Below, piece after piece: positions 44,606-57,747 of a stretch of DNA of 64,000 nt (its first letter is position 1; the number at the start of each line of letters is the position of its first letter). Source of the DNA: Candidatus Thermodiscus eudorianus (lineage in GTDB: Archaea > Thermoproteota > Thermoprotei_A > Sulfolobales > Acidilobaceae). The DNA lies in contig WAOW01000009.1 in the NCBI GenBank assembly GCA_015521085.1, positions 1 to 64,000 on the forward strand, in the 5' to 3' direction. A program made the translations under genes and the position numbers. The notes beneath the pieces are model-generated. The model had not been told where the DNA came from, made no database searches, and saw nothing but the letters and a program-made list of their open reading frames with translations.

Positions 44606-45049
44606 CTACCGCCTGGGCTTCTGCTTCTTCCCAAGCCATAGCGCCTTCAGAGATACACCATTAACCATCACTACCTTGTACCTAACTCCTGGGATGTCAC
44701 CCATAGAACGGCCTCTTGGCCCCCCTATACCCTCTATTATCACCTCGTCGTGCTCGTCTATGTATAGGATTCCTCCGTCCCGTGGGACGAAAGCTGTAAC
44801 TACCTTCTTATTCTTAACCAACTGTACGCGGACACACTTTCGAAGCGCTGAGTTTGGCTGCCTGGCCTCGACTCCTACTTTTTCCAGGACTATACCCCTA
44901 GCCATAGGCGCCCCTTCTAGTGGATCGTATTTCTTCTTTAGTCCTAGACGCCTCCTCTTGAACTCTAGCTGGCTCCACCTGAACTTCATCCTCTTCCTCC
45001 TGAGCTTTCTAGCCGCGAAGAGCCCTACTGGCGACTTTTTACCCGTCAT
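44606..45049 (-). CDS. rps12: 30S ribosomal protein S12 (uS12)
   Basis: uS12 lies in the decoding centre. The 147-aa protein has the archaeal N-terminus ([18 protein letters not shown]) and the conserved core [76 protein letters not shown], including the PNSALRK loop near residue 60. It follows nusA on the same strand. Confidence 0.97.
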   Translation of the reverse strand: MTGKKSPVGLFAARKLRRKRMKFRWSQLEFKRRRLGLKKKYDPLEGAPMARGIVLEKVGVEARQPNSALRKCVRVQLVKNKKVVTAFVPRDGGILYIDEHDEVIIEGIGGPRGRSMGDIPGVRYKVVMVNGVSLKALWLGKKQKPRR

Positions 45050-45129
45050 GCCTACCGTTACCCCCGAGCATTCTGGGAGCCCTGGTCTTTAAAAACTAGT
45101 GGGGTGGCACTGCCCCGGGTGTTTATATA

Positions 45130-45561
45130 CTACCTTACAACTACCGACGAGATACCGTACAGCTTCTGAAGGACTAGCCTGGCCCTCTTTATATTTCTAC
45201 CCTCTTTCCCGATGGCCTTGCCCTTATCCTCTTCTGCGACGCGTACCGTTACCTGTTTCTCCCCGTTTCTCTCGCTGACGTCTATCCCGAGTATCTTGAC
45301 CGAGGGGAATAGGTTTCTGACCATAGATTCTAGATCGTCACCATAGGGGACAATCTCTATGTTCTTTTTCAGTAATACTCTCATGAGCTTCACGTTCTTG
45401 CCTCCCTTGCCGATGGCCTTCCCAACGTCGGTCTCCTTTACTAAGAATATTAGTCTATTGTTTTCATCGTCTATTATACATCTTATACCGAGCGCCCCAG
45501 TCAGCTCCTCCAGTATGGACAGATAGCGGAGTTCCTCGGGCGTTATTCTCTCTCCCGCCAT
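45130..45561 (-). CDS. nusA: NusA-like transcription factor (KH domains)
   Basis: Archaeal NusA consists only of the two KH domains of bacterial NusA and is thought to act in termination or antitermination. The 143-aa protein shows both: DVGKAIGKGGKNVKLMRVLL (first GxxG) and GKAIGKEGRNIKRARLVLQ (second GxxG). It lies between L30e and S12, its usual place. Confidence 0.95.
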   Translation of the reverse strand: MAGERITPEELRYLSILEELTGALGIRCIIDDENNRLIFLVKETDVGKAIGKGGKNVKLMRVLLKKNIEIVPYGDDLESMVRNLFPSVKILGIDVSERNGEKQVTVRVAEEDKGKAIGKEGRNIKRARLVLQKLYGISSVVVR

Positions 45562-45572
45562 GTCTGGCCCTC

Positions 45573-45875
45573 CTATGCTATCAACTCTAGTATCTTGGAG
45601 GAGCCCTCATCTATAACGCCGATAAGAGATACGACGAAGGGCTTGCCCAGCACGTGGCCTAGCTCATCGCTTGTACCCTCATACTCTATTACTGGTACGT
45701 TGCCCAGCCTCGCGTAGTATCTAACGCGTTCTCTTATCTCGGGCGGCGTGTTTTTAGCCATTATAACCACCTTTGCCTTGCCAAGCTTTAGCAGTTTCAG
45801 GGTTTGCTTGGTTCCTAGCACGTAGTTGCCTGTCCGGATTAGATTCCTCAACTCCCTCTCTATAGACAGCGCCAT
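45573..45875 (-). CDS. rpl30e: Ribosomal protein L30e
   Basis: The 100-aa protein belongs to the L7Ae/L30e fold that binds kink-turn RNA. The N-terminal RNA-contact region GNYVLGTKQTLKLLKLGKAKVVIMAKNTP is typical, followed by the hydrophobic core VPVIEYEGTSDELGHVLGKPFVVSLIGVIDEG. It lies between rpoA2 and nusA, as in most archaea. Confidence 0.95.
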   Translation of the reverse strand: MALSIERELRNLIRTGNYVLGTKQTLKLLKLGKAKVVIMAKNTPPEIRERVRYYARLGNVPVIEYEGTSDELGHVLGKPFVVSLIGVIDEGSSKILELIA

Positions 45876-45895
45876 GCCTCACCCACCTCAACTAG

Positions 45896-49793
<3,898 letters not shown>

Positions 49794-49806
49794 CTAGACC
49801 ACCCCC

Positions 49807-52800
49807 CTAGCCCGAGCTTCCACGCGTGCCATCGCCATTCCTCGCCATGCCGCGTTGCAGCATCGATAGGCTGAAACCTGGCAGCTTGTTTAAGATGTCT
49901 ATCTTGCTTAAGACAACGAGCTTCGGTTTTATGAACATGCTGGTTATCTCCTGTAGGAGCAGCTTGAAGGCATAAGGTACTATAACCGGCTTGATATCGC
50001 CGTCTTCCTCGTGGATGGGGCACTCGTATACTCCTCTCCGGGCATTGTACCACGCTATATGGCCGCACTTATTGCATACCAGCATCTCGTACTTGTCGCT
50101 GTTGAACAGCATTCTATCCCTCAATAGAGCGGTTGCGCCATGGCCTATCAGGCAATCCCTCTCCATTTCACCGAACCTGAGTCCGCCCTGTCTAGCTTTA
50201 CCCTCTGTAGGCTGTCTAGTAAGTAGCTGCACCTTCCCCGTAGCCCTGGCATGCATCTTGTCCGATACCATGTGGTAAAGCCTCTGGTAGAAGGTCACAC
50301 CAATTGTAATCGGTTTTTCGATCCTTTTACCGGTCCTGCCATCGTACATTACTTCACGCGCGTTGGGGTCGTAGCCACGCTTCAAGAGCTCAATCCTTAG
50401 CCCATCTATGTTCTCCTTGTAGAATGGCGTGCCATCGATGTATCTAGCCATTAGAGCCCCTGCCTTGCCCGCGATTGTTTCCAGGAGTTGCCCCACGGTC
50501 ATTCTAGATGGGATCGCGTGGGGGTTGAGTATTATGTCGGGGACTATACCGTCCTCTGTATAGGGGAGGTCATACCGTGGTAACAATATACCTATAACGC
50601 CCTTCTGTCCGTGCCTGCTGGCGAATTTATCCCCTATCTCCGGTATCCTCTGTTCCCGAACCCTCACTTTGACCAGCTTGAACCCCTCCAGGTTCTGGGT
50701 GAGAACAACCGTGTCAACTATGCCCCTCTCGCCGTAGCGTAGCTGTATGCTAGTGTCTCTCCTGACTAGGGCGGTCGAGACCATGACTCTCTCTTCACCG
50801 ATGAACCTGGGCGGGCTCACCCTTCCTATCAGGACGTCGCCACCCTCGACCTCGACTTCGGGCTCTACTATCCCGTCCGGCCCTAGTTTCTTGTAGAACT
50901 CGTCTCCCTTGTGGTCTAGCAGGTTTGGCTCGGGTATTCTTATCTCGTCCATGGCGCCTCCCGCGTAGAGGTTCTGCACTGCAGTATAGACCCTGAAGAA
51001 ATGCGCTCTTGCCAGGCCAAAGTCCACGCTTGATTTGTTAAAGACGAGTGCGTCCTCCATGTTATATCCCATATAGGCCATAAGCGCTACGACCACGTTC
51101 TGCCCGGCAGGTCTTTCATTATAGCCTATGAGGTCTAACGTCCTTGTCTGGACAATCGGTTTTTGGGGATAGTGGAGTAGGTATGAGTGGCTATCAGCTC
51201 TATACTTGAAGTTTAATGCATACAAACCTAGGGCCTGTTTCGCCATCGCCGACTGGTAAGTGTTTCTTGGGCTCTGGTTGTGCTCTAGATACGGGATCGT
51301 AGCGGCTGCTACGCCGACGATCCCGTGAACCCATAACTCTAAGTGCGTGTGCTCCTCTGTAACCTCCCATGGGAACTCTGCTATGTATGCGTTCTCCTCT
51401 TCGTCCGGGTCTAGAAGCTCTATCACACCCTCTCTAACTAGGTCCCAAAAGCTGATTTCACCTTTAGCTAGTTTCTCAACGTGGCTTTTAGTTAGCTTGG
51501 GTTTCCCATTCTCGACGACTATGAGAGGCCTCATAAGCCTCCCTTCATCGGTATTGACGTAGACCTCGTTGTAGTACTCGGACTGGATGTGGGCTACGTT
51601 GACCTCATAGTGCAGCTTGCCTTTTCTCCTCAGCGAGCGCAGCTCCTTCACTAGTTTCTCGCCGTCGGGGTGGAATCCTACGGGTCTACCGTTTAGGAAG
51701 ACCTTGGCTCCGTACTCCATGACCTCTGGAGGCTCGCCCGATTCGACCGCTTCCTCAACGACCTCCTTTATAGGCACAACCCCCATTTCATAGAGTAGCT
51801 CCTCGATCTCCTCCTCCGGGATCCCAACCGAGATATAAGCTAAGAGGGCCAGGTTCTTGACTAGACCACAGTTTATCCCCTCTGGAGTCTCGAATGGACA
51901 GAGGCGAGCCCAATGGGTTCCATGGAGGTCTCTGGCTTCCAGGTGGACCTGTCCCCTGCTTAGGGGGGATATGACCCTCCTCAAGTGGCTATGAAGACTT
52001 ATCCAGTTTGTCCTATCTAGGGCCTGGCTCACACCGGTCCTGTCGCGGCCCCAGTTGCCTGTGGCAAGCGCTGTCCTCAGTTTATCCGTGATTACATCCG
52101 GCCTAATGAGATGGGATAAGCGAAGGGTGTTGACGGGCCTCTGGGTCAGTAGCCTCTCTAGTTGTTGTTCCACTGAGTACACGAAACTATTCAACGCCTC
52201 CCTGAGTATCTCAGCCAGCAGGTCTCCGGCTAGCCTCAGCCTCTTATTCGCATAGTGGTCCTTATCGTCGGCCTCCCTCTTGCCCAGGTATAGCTGTAGA
52301 ACCCTGTTAGCCATCTCGGCCAGGTAGAAGGCCTTCTTAACCCTATCCTCTGGCTTGTTGCCGAGATGTGGTAGGAACTGGGTGTCCAGGAACTCTAGGG
52401 CCCGTTCAATCCTCTTTTCGCGGGGCTGTCCACTGGCTAACCTATTGCCGATGTACTCCAGGGCCTCCTCCTGGGTTGTTATAGTCGCCGAGACCTTCTC
52501 GAAGCTAGTTATGAGTTCCCTATGTATGTCGGGGTCCGCTGATACGGAAAACGCGATTCTGGGCTCTTCAACTACGCCGAGAGCCCTCATCAAGACAACA
52601 AACGGGATCCTAGCGTTCAACCGGGAAATCGAGACTTCTAAACTACCGTCGCTCATCCGGTCTACTATAACCTGTCTCCTGACTCCTAGCATGGTCGAAA
52701 CTACCTTGGCGCTGTGAGTTATCTTTGCTGTCCCAGCTACGGCGGGGCCTACAATAATCCTGTTGACCGCGAGATCCTCCTGGACAACTATTACCTTCTC

Positions 52801-53346
52801 GCTACCATTTATTATAAAATACCCTCCAGGGTCGTACGGGTCCTCGCCAATGCTTATCAGCTCAAATTCCGACAGCTTAGATATTGGGTCGATCTCGGAC
52901 TTCACCATGACCGGAAAGTCGGCTATCTTGACTAGCTGCTTTTCCTTCTGGACTCCATTTATTATGAGAGATGCTTCGACATAGAGAGGAGCCGTATAGG
53001 ATAGATTCCGCATCCTACAGTCGAGCGGGTAGATCCTAGTCGTATATCCGGCCCCCCTGGCCTCAGGTATACCCATAACCACCTTTCCCAGCTTTATCCT
53101 AACGTCAGGTAAGGCTACGGGGGGTATAGGGGTACGACGCCTACGCGCCATCCGCCAAGCAGGGGTTATCTCTCCTATATCATTAATCATCTCCTGTATT
53201 TTATGATCAACCAACTGGTTATATGATGCTATGTGTTGCTTCGCTAAACCCATACTCAACAAATAGGAGCGAAATAGAATCCATAGATCTTCCGGCGTTA
53301 TGTAAGTGGCATCCTCTAGGCTATTACCGTTAGACTCTACCGACAT
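49807..53346 (-). CDS. rpoB: DNA-directed RNA polymerase subunit B (Rpo2, unsplit)
   Basis: The 1179-aa second-largest subunit is one chain, as in crenarchaea; many euryarchaea split it. It has the DGSLEVSISRLNARIPFVVLMRALG region, the catalytic-side SPRNTYQSAMAKQALG and GYNMEDALVFNKSSVDFG, GDKFASRHGQKGVIG, and a C-terminal zinc ribbon (CNKCGHIAWY). It follows rpoH by 20 bp. Confidence 0.98.
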   Translation of the reverse strand: MSVESNGNSLEDATYITPEDLWILFRSYLLSMGLAKQHIASYNQLVDHKIQEMINDIGEITPAWRMARRRRTPIPPVALPDVRIKLGKVVMGIPEARGAGYTTRIYPLDCRMRNLSYTAPLYVEASLIINGVQKEKQLVKIADFPVMVKSEIDPISKLSEFELISIGEDPYDPGGYFIINGSEKVIVVQEDLAVNRIIVGPAVAGTAKITHSAKVVSTMLGVRRQVIVDRMSDGSLEVSISRLNARIPFVVLMRALGVVEEPRIAFSVSADPDIHRELITSFEKVSATITTQEEALEYIGNRLASGQPREKRIERALEFLDTQFLPHLGNKPEDRVKKAFYLAEMANRVLQLYLGKREADDKDHYANKRLRLAGDLLAEILREALNSFVYSVEQQLERLLTQRPVNTLRLSHLIRPDVITDKLRTALATGNWGRDRTGVSQALDRTNWISLHSHLRRVISPLSRGQVHLEARDLHGTHWARLCPFETPEGINCGLVKNLALLAYISVGIPEEEIEELLYEMGVVPIKEVVEEAVESGEPPEVMEYGAKVFLNGRPVGFHPDGEKLVKELRSLRRKGKLHYEVNVAHIQSEYYNEVYVNTDEGRLMRPLIVVENGKPKLTKSHVEKLAKGEISFWDLVREGVIELLDPDEEENAYIAEFPWEVTEEHTHLELWVHGIVGVAAATIPYLEHNQSPRNTYQSAMAKQALGLYALNFKYRADSHSYLLHYPQKPIVQTRTLDLIGYNERPAGQNVVVALMAYMGYNMEDALVFNKSSVDFGLARAHFFRVYTAVQNLYAGGAMDEIRIPEPNLLDHKGDEFYKKLGPDGIVEPEVEVEGGDVLIGRVSPPRFIGEERVMVSTALVRRDTSIQLRYGERGIVDTVVLTQNLEGFKLVKVRVREQRIPEIGDKFASRHGQKGVIGILLPRYDLPYTEDGIVPDIILNPHAIPSRMTVGQLLETIAGKAGALMARYIDGTPFYKENIDGLRIELLKRGYDPNAREVMYDGRTGKRIEKPITIGVTFYQRLYHMVSDKMHARATGKVQLLTRQPTEGKARQGGLRFGEMERDCLIGHGATALLRDRMLFNSDKYEMLVCNKCGHIAWYNARRGVYECPIHEEDGDIKPVIVPYAFKLLLQEITSMFIKPKLVVLSKIDILNKLPGFSLSMLQRGMARNGDGTRGSSG

Positions 53347-53366
53347 CTTATTCGCACCCCCAGCGT

Positions 53367-53627
53367 CTAGAAGGCTACAACTATCCGATAATATACCGCT
53401 TCTCCAGCGGTGGGGGATCGCCTAGTTATACGTATAATGTCTCCCGGCTTGGCTCCTAGGAGTTGCACGATGGGGTCGTTGACACTAATAGAGGGTAGTC
53501 TATTAGGGGCGATGCCTAGTCTACGCAAGACCTCTGTGGCTTCCTCGAATGACAACACCTCGTGTTTAGGAACGAGTTCATGCTCCAGTATCTTCTTGCT
53601 GACCTTCCTCCTAGCCCTGGATGGCAA
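53367..53627 (-). CDS. rpoH: DNA-directed RNA polymerase subunit H (Rpo5)
   Basis: Rpo5 contributes to the assembly platform and the jaw. The 86-aa protein matches the archaeal core form: HELVPKHEVLSFEEATEVLRRLGI, LPSISVNDPIVQLLGAKPGDIIRITRRSPTAGEAVYYRIV. It is the first gene of the RNAP operon and starts downstream of tRNA-Lys on the opposite strand. Confidence 0.97.
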   Translation of the reverse strand: MPSRARRKVSKKILEHELVPKHEVLSFEEATEVLRRLGIAPNRLPSISVNDPIVQLLGAKPGDIIRITRRSPTAGEAVYYRIVVAF

Positions 53628-53787
53628 CCTCTACAAGCCCCCTACATACTCGCAAAGTTGGGGGGTGCCAAACGGTTCTTATAGCCTTTTCGTGCATATT
53701 CCGGTTCTCTAGCAACGGTAGCTACCGAGACAGTGCTATGGGTAGGAGTTTTAACCCCTAACACACAGACCACTCTGAGAAGGATAT

Positions 53788-53902
53788 GGGCCCGTAGCTC
53801 AGCCTGGAGAGAGCGGCGGGCTTTTAGCGGGGGTAGACTGGGTCCTGGCCCCCAGGGGAAGATACCCGTAGGTCCCGGGTTCAAATCCCGGCGGGCCCGC
53901 CA
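53788..53902 (+). tRNA. tRNA-Lys(TTT), with intron, CCA encoded
   Basis: The gene reads GGGCCCGTAGCTCAGCC at the 5' end and finishes with T-arm CCGGGTTCAAATCCCGG, acceptor CGGGCCC, discriminator G and CCA. The anticodon stem GCGGG/CCCGT encloses a long insert. After removal of about 37 nt at the 37/38 site, the loop is CTTTTAA with anticodon TTT. The intron is GC-rich and can form a strong hairpin (TGGGTCCTGGCCCCCA). This tRNA would be charged by the class I LysRS at 31870. Confidence 0.93.
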
Positions 53903-53973
53903 CAAACACCACACCGAGGGCTCCTAACTAGCTTAAAACCGGTTTCCGAGAGGTTACCCAAAGGGTGTCTATA

Positions 53974-54696
53974 ATGACAGGAGACGATAGCTGCGATAGA
54001 GGGATGAGATATGCCACGGCAGTGCTTGAGACCATCGATGAGATCCCCCGCGAGGTCTCAGAGCGCTACCATGACTTAATCGACGCTAGCAGGAGATACG
54101 CCGAAGACGCAATCTACTACGCTGAGAAGGGGGATTGCAGCACGTCTCTATCAGCTGCCAGTTATGCCGAGGGATTACTTGACTCGCTCAAGTACATGGG
54201 TATACTAGAGCCGAAGTGGCCTACACCGGCCTGGGAACAGTCTACGGTCTTCCTGGCAGGAACCTTCGACATCATACACCCAGGCCATATAGAGTTATTC
54301 CGCTTCGCGGCAAGACATGGTAAGGTCCATGTAGTTATCGCTAGGGACGAGAATGTCGCAAAGGAGAAGGGGAAAGTCCCGGTACTAGACGAGGAGAGCC
54401 GCCTTAAGGTAGTATCCGCCATCAGATATGTGTACAAGGCCCGGCTCGGCGACCTAGAGGATAAACTCAAGCCTCTAGAGGATATAAAGCCCGACGTGAT
54501 AGTTCTAGGCCCCGATCAGTCCTTCGATCCAGAGTTTTTAGCTAAGCTAGTGCAGGAGAGGACCGGCAAGAGGCCCAGGGTATTTAGATTTAAGTCGAAG
54601 CTAGAGTTCTCGGATGAAATGAAGAGCACGAGCGATATCATATCAAAGATATGCCGTGAAAGCTACTGTCAGAACACCTGGAAAAGCCGTGGGTAA
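53974..54696 (+). CDS. DUF357 domain fused to cytidylyltransferase-family enzyme (FAD synthetase-like)
   Basis: The protein of about 240 aa has two parts. The N-terminal 80 residues or so are helical (VLETIDEIPREVSERYHDLIDASRRYAEDAIYYAEKGDCSTSLSAASYAEGLLDSLKYMGIL), matching DUF357. The C-terminal part is a nucleotidyltransferase of the HxGH family (TVFLAGTFDIIHPGHIELFRFAARHGKVHVVIARDENVAKEKG), similar to archaeal FAD synthetase RibL. The ISSIS-like end reads STSDIISKI. I chose ATG 53974 over GTG 53965 because AAGGGTG lies 7-8 nt upstream. The substrate is not certain. Confidence 0.85.
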   Translation: MTGDDSCDRGMRYATAVLETIDEIPREVSERYHDLIDASRRYAEDAIYYAEKGDCSTSLSAASYAEGLLDSLKYMGILEPKWPTPAWEQSTVFLAGTFDIIHPGHIELFRFAARHGKVHVVIARDENVAKEKGKVPVLDEESRLKVVSAIRYVYKARLGDLEDKLKPLEDIKPDVIVLGPDQSFDPEFLAKLVQERTGKRPRVFRFKSKLEFSDEMKSTSDIISKICRESYCQNTWKSRG

Positions 54697-55393
54697 TGCC
54701 ACTAGAGATAATTTTCCTCTTAACGGTCTTCGAGATCTTATCGGCTATTCTAGTGGGCTCGGGGAGCCTCCTCCCGCCCCTCAACATGGAGGCTACTAGC
54801 TTAGCCGCACTTAGCGGTGTTATTTTATTCCCGGGGCTAACATAGATCCTAGACCCCCTCCCACTCTCCACTATAACTGCTATTATATCTCCGTTTTCAT
54901 CCAATAGAACACGTTTTCCCGCCGCTATCGACTCCCTGCCGTAAAGCCTCTTCTTAGCCACACCGATTGATGGCTTGTCGAGCACCACCCCGATGTGACT
55001 CGCTATGCCTAGTTTACGTGGATGCGCTATTCCATGTCCATCAACAACGTATAGATCTATGTTGTAGAGGGACTCTAACCGGATTACCGCGGGGGCTAGG
55101 ACCGCCATTTCCCTGAAGGCGAGTAAACCCGGGATGTACGGTATGCATACTCTAGACACGTACACTACGCAGTCAATCAGTGATAGGGAAGGGTATGAAA
55201 GGACGACGGCGACGCCTATACCCGTCGTGTATTCGCCTCTGCCCGCATATGCGACGTCTAAACCCGCTATACGCCTAATCTGCCGGTAATCATCTCTCAC
55301 AACCACTTTTCTCGATAGAACTTCTTGGGCCCTCCTAGCCCTGGCCTGGGAGAACCTGGCGTGTGTTTCGCTACAATTTATCGATGCGTGCAT
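54638..55393 (-). CDS. nfi: Endonuclease V
   Basis: Endonuclease V cleaves near deaminated adenine (inosine) in DNA, which matters at high temperature. The 251-aa protein has the catalytic Asp strand RIAGLDVAYAGRG, YIPGLLAFREM with the conserved Glu, and VVDGHGIAHPRKLGIASHIGV, all hallmarks of the family. It converges with the DUF357 fusion, their 3' ends overlapping by 59 bp. The stop is about 14 bp after the psmB-like gene start. Confidence 0.95.
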   Translation of the reverse strand: MHASINCSETHARFSQARARRAQEVLSRKVVVRDDYRQIRRIAGLDVAYAGRGEYTTGIGVAVVLSYPSLSLIDCVVYVSRVCIPYIPGLLAFREMAVLAPAVIRLESLYNIDLYVVDGHGIAHPRKLGIASHIGVVLDKPSIGVAKKRLYGRESIAAGKRVLLDENGDIIAVIVESGRGSRIYVSPGNKITPLSAAKLVASMLRGGRRLPEPTRIADKISKTVKRKIISSGITHGFSRCSDSSFHGISLI

Positions 55394-55406
55394 CCCCTAT
55401 CTACGC

Positions 55407-56057
55407 CTATTCCTCTAGATAGGTTATACGGAGTTTCACTCTTCGTTCCCTTACCCCTTCCGGCGATATAGCCACTATGTCGATTCCATCGCCGCTACCA
55501 GCATCTCTAATTATAGCGGTCCTCACGGCCTTCTCAGCGATCTTCTCTGCCTCATCTAGGTTTATATCGTTTCTATAGTTGGCCTCAAGATATCCGAAGG
55601 CCACCGTCGCACCGCTACCCACTGCTGCGTAGGGCTCCTCGGTTATAGACCCTAGAGAGTCTAGGACATATAGCCTCGCCCGGCCGTCCGGGTCCAAGCC
55701 CGCTACTATAGTTTCGACCCAGAACGGGAGCATTTTATAAGAGTACATTATAAGTGATAGCCTTTTAGCTATTGTTAATACCGTCGGCCTATTACCAGTC
55801 GTAATAGCATAACTCCTTATGTCCGCTTCTAGAAACCGCATGAGGCCGCTTATATCGCCATAGAGGCCCGCGAAAGCTATGCCCACATTATCGTTTACTA
55901 AATAGATCTTCTTGGCGTTCTTACTCATTATAAAGGTCCCATAGGACATCCTCCGATCAGTTGCTAATACAACGCCGTTCTTAGCCTTAACCCCAACGCT
56001 GGTCGCTCCAAAGTAGCTAGACACCTCTATGCACCCGCACCAGACACAGCCATCCAA
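55407..56057 (-). CDS. psmB: Proteasome beta subunit, apparently non-catalytic (Thr1 replaced)
   Basis: The 216-aa protein is clearly a 20S beta subunit (SVGVKAKNGVVLATDRR; GSGATVAFGYLEANYR; IIRDAGSGDGIDIVAISPEG). The autoprocessing site reads FGATSVG, so the residue aligned with catalytic Thr1 is Ala18, where active subunits have GTTTVG. Lys of MSKNAKKI is still present. Crenarchaea with two beta subunits often have one unprocessed, inactive type, which fits this gene. The active paralog is at 62895 on the plus strand. Confidence 0.92.
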   Translation of the reverse strand: MDGCVWCGCIEVSSYFGATSVGVKAKNGVVLATDRRMSYGTFIMSKNAKKIYLVNDNVGIAFAGLYGDISGLMRFLEADIRSYAITTGNRPTVLTIAKRLSLIMYSYKMLPFWVETIVAGLDPDGRARLYVLDSLGSITEEPYAAVGSGATVAFGYLEANYRNDINLDEAEKIAEKAVRTAIIRDAGSGDGIDIVAISPEGVRERRVKLRITYLEE

Positions 56058-56201
56058 TAGAGACGAAATAAAGAGGTGTTATAATACTATGTCCGGGAAG
56101 CTATAAACGCTATCCAATTATCCCTCACCCCCACCAAGACATCCAGCACCCTACCAACCCTTCACTAACCTAGAAGCTAACTACATGCTGGGAGTACGGC
56201 T

Positions 56202-56744
56202 ATGAAGTGCCCCATATGCGGCTCCACGAAAGTGGCGTTGAACCCCCTTACCGGCGAGATAGTATGTAGCACCTGTGGTGCGGTCCTCGAAGAAAACCCT
56301 ATAGACGACACCTATACTCGGGATCGGAGAATCCCTTACTACGAGAGTCTCTCAAGCAACTATAGAGCCAGAGCCCGATTCTATAAAGTCCTTACACTCG
56401 ACTCTAGAAACTGGGGTCTGAAAAAAGCGAATAGCCATAACACGAACCGCCCCTCCCTCAAGGGAGACCATCCAAGGTTAAACCACATAGTCGGCTTTCT
56501 AACGTCAGAGTTAATGAAGAACAGATCCTTCAAGTCTAGAACACTAACAGCCATAGCAATTTACGTGGCTGAGAGATCGGAGGGGGCAAGTAAGAACGCT
56601 GCAATGCGAAGCGCCTCTAAGCTAGCCGGAGTCAGTTTAAAGACCCTTGAAAGGATAATACGTGAGTACAGAGACGACCTAGAAGATGCCATAAGAAGAG
56701 TCGCTCGGAGTGATGAAGGTGAAGATGTACAGCAACCCGGCTGA
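56202..56744 (+). CDS. Short TFB-like protein (zinc ribbon plus partial cyclin fold)
   Basis: The 180-aa protein starts with a TFIIB zinc ribbon: KCPICGSTKVALNPLTGEIVCSTCGAVLEENPID. A B-reader-like stretch follows, then one cyclin-like helical region (HPRLNHIVGFLTSELMKNRSFKSRTLTAIAIYVAERSEGASKNAAMRSASKLAGVSLKTLERIIREY). Full archaeal TFB is about 300 aa with two cyclin repeats, so half is missing. The second-repeat residues resemble a TFB recognition helix. It overlaps the next gene by 35 bp and may be a regulator rather than a general factor. Confidence 0.75.
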   Translation: MKCPICGSTKVALNPLTGEIVCSTCGAVLEENPIDDTYTRDRRIPYYESLSSNYRARARFYKVLTLDSRNWGLKKANSHNTNRPSLKGDHPRLNHIVGFLTSELMKNRSFKSRTLTAIAIYVAERSEGASKNAAMRSASKLAGVSLKTLERIIREYRDDLEDAIRRVARSDEGEDVQQPG

Positions 56745-57747
56745 GGTTGCAAAGAATATACACGTTCCAACATACGAGGAGATCCTCGAAAGAATTAAGG
56801 CAAAGTATCCTAGGAAGGCTAAAACGCTCTTTGATAAGGAGCAAGCTGCGCTTCAAAGGACATACGATATCGTAATGGCTAAGACCGACTTTGTCCGTGA
56901 ACTGGCCAAGCTCCTAGACGACTTGCATCCCTTCTATTGGAGGCTGATAGAGATTGAATTCAACCGGGACCAGGTCCATAGGTCCCTGTCCTGTATAAGC
57001 AAGAGTAGGAAAATCGCCGCGAAGCTCTTCAGTAAATACCGCTTCTTATTGATGGCGGTCGAGAATAGAAGAGAGCTTGCGAAGACTGGTAGCGAGGGCC
57101 GGGGGAGAATACTATCATTATTCAAAAAGTGTAGGCGGTCACTCTACTATTTAAGAGACCTTGTGATCTTCATACAGAAGCTCCCCACAATCGATCCATA
57201 CCTCCCCACGATAATAGTTGCAGGACCCCCAAGCAGTGGTAAATCCACGCTAGTCAGAAACGCCACGCGAGCTAAGCCCAAGGTCGCGTCCTATCCCTTT
57301 ACAACCAAGAACATACACATAGGACACTTCACCATAGGAGACAACAAGGTCCAGGTAATAGATACGCCGGGTCTCCTCGACAGGCCCATGGAAGAGATGA
57401 ACAACGTAGAGAGAAAAGCCGTAGCTGCCATGAAAGAGCTACACGGAGTCATACTATTCCTGGTCGACGTTAGTAGAGAGGCCTACACGGACCTAGACAG
57501 CCAATTTAACCTACTGTCAAACATAATAAAGATAACACCCGACAAAAAAATATATCTTGCATTAAATAAAATAGACGAGGCCGACCAGGACCTTCTAGAA
57601 ATAGCACGTGAGAAGGCTTCCCTCTTACTAGGGAAAGGAAGAATAGTAGGCTACCACGAAATATCCACGCTAGACCCGGACCAAGTAAGAAACCTAGTCC
57701 ACAAAATAGGATTAAACCTCATCTCATCAAACCAACCCCGTGAATAA
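56710..57747 (+). CDS. Nog1-like GTPase
   Basis: Nog1 GTPases act in late 60S/50S ribosome assembly. The 345-aa protein has an N-terminal helical domain rich in basic residues and a C-terminal GTPase domain: G1 [15 protein letters not shown], switch [11 protein letters not shown]3 [11 protein letters not shown] and G4 ALNKIDEAD. The start is GTG 56710 or a nearby ATG. Its 3' end overlaps the convergent rtcA gene by about 29 bp. Confidence 0.92.
   Translation: MMKVKMYSNPAEVAKNIHVPTYEEILERIKAKYPRKAKTLFDKEQAALQRTYDIVMAKTDFVRELAKLLDDLHPFYWRLIEIEFNRDQVHRSLSCISKSRKIAAKLFSKYRFLLMAVENRRELAKTGSEGRGRILSLFKKCRRSLYYLRDLVIFIQKLPTIDPYLPTIIVAGPPSSGKSTLVRNATRAKPKVASYPFTTKNIHIGHFTIGDNKVQVIDTPGLLDRPMEEMNNVERKAVAAMKELHGVILFLVDVSREAYTDLDSQFNLLSNIIKITPDKKIYLALNKIDEADQDLLEIAREKASLLLGKGRIVGYHEISTLDPDQVRNLVHKIGLNLISSNQPRE

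Noticed and set aside
53642-53914. 90-aa minus-strand frame
   Set aside because: It is antisense to tRNA-Lys and lacks protein features.
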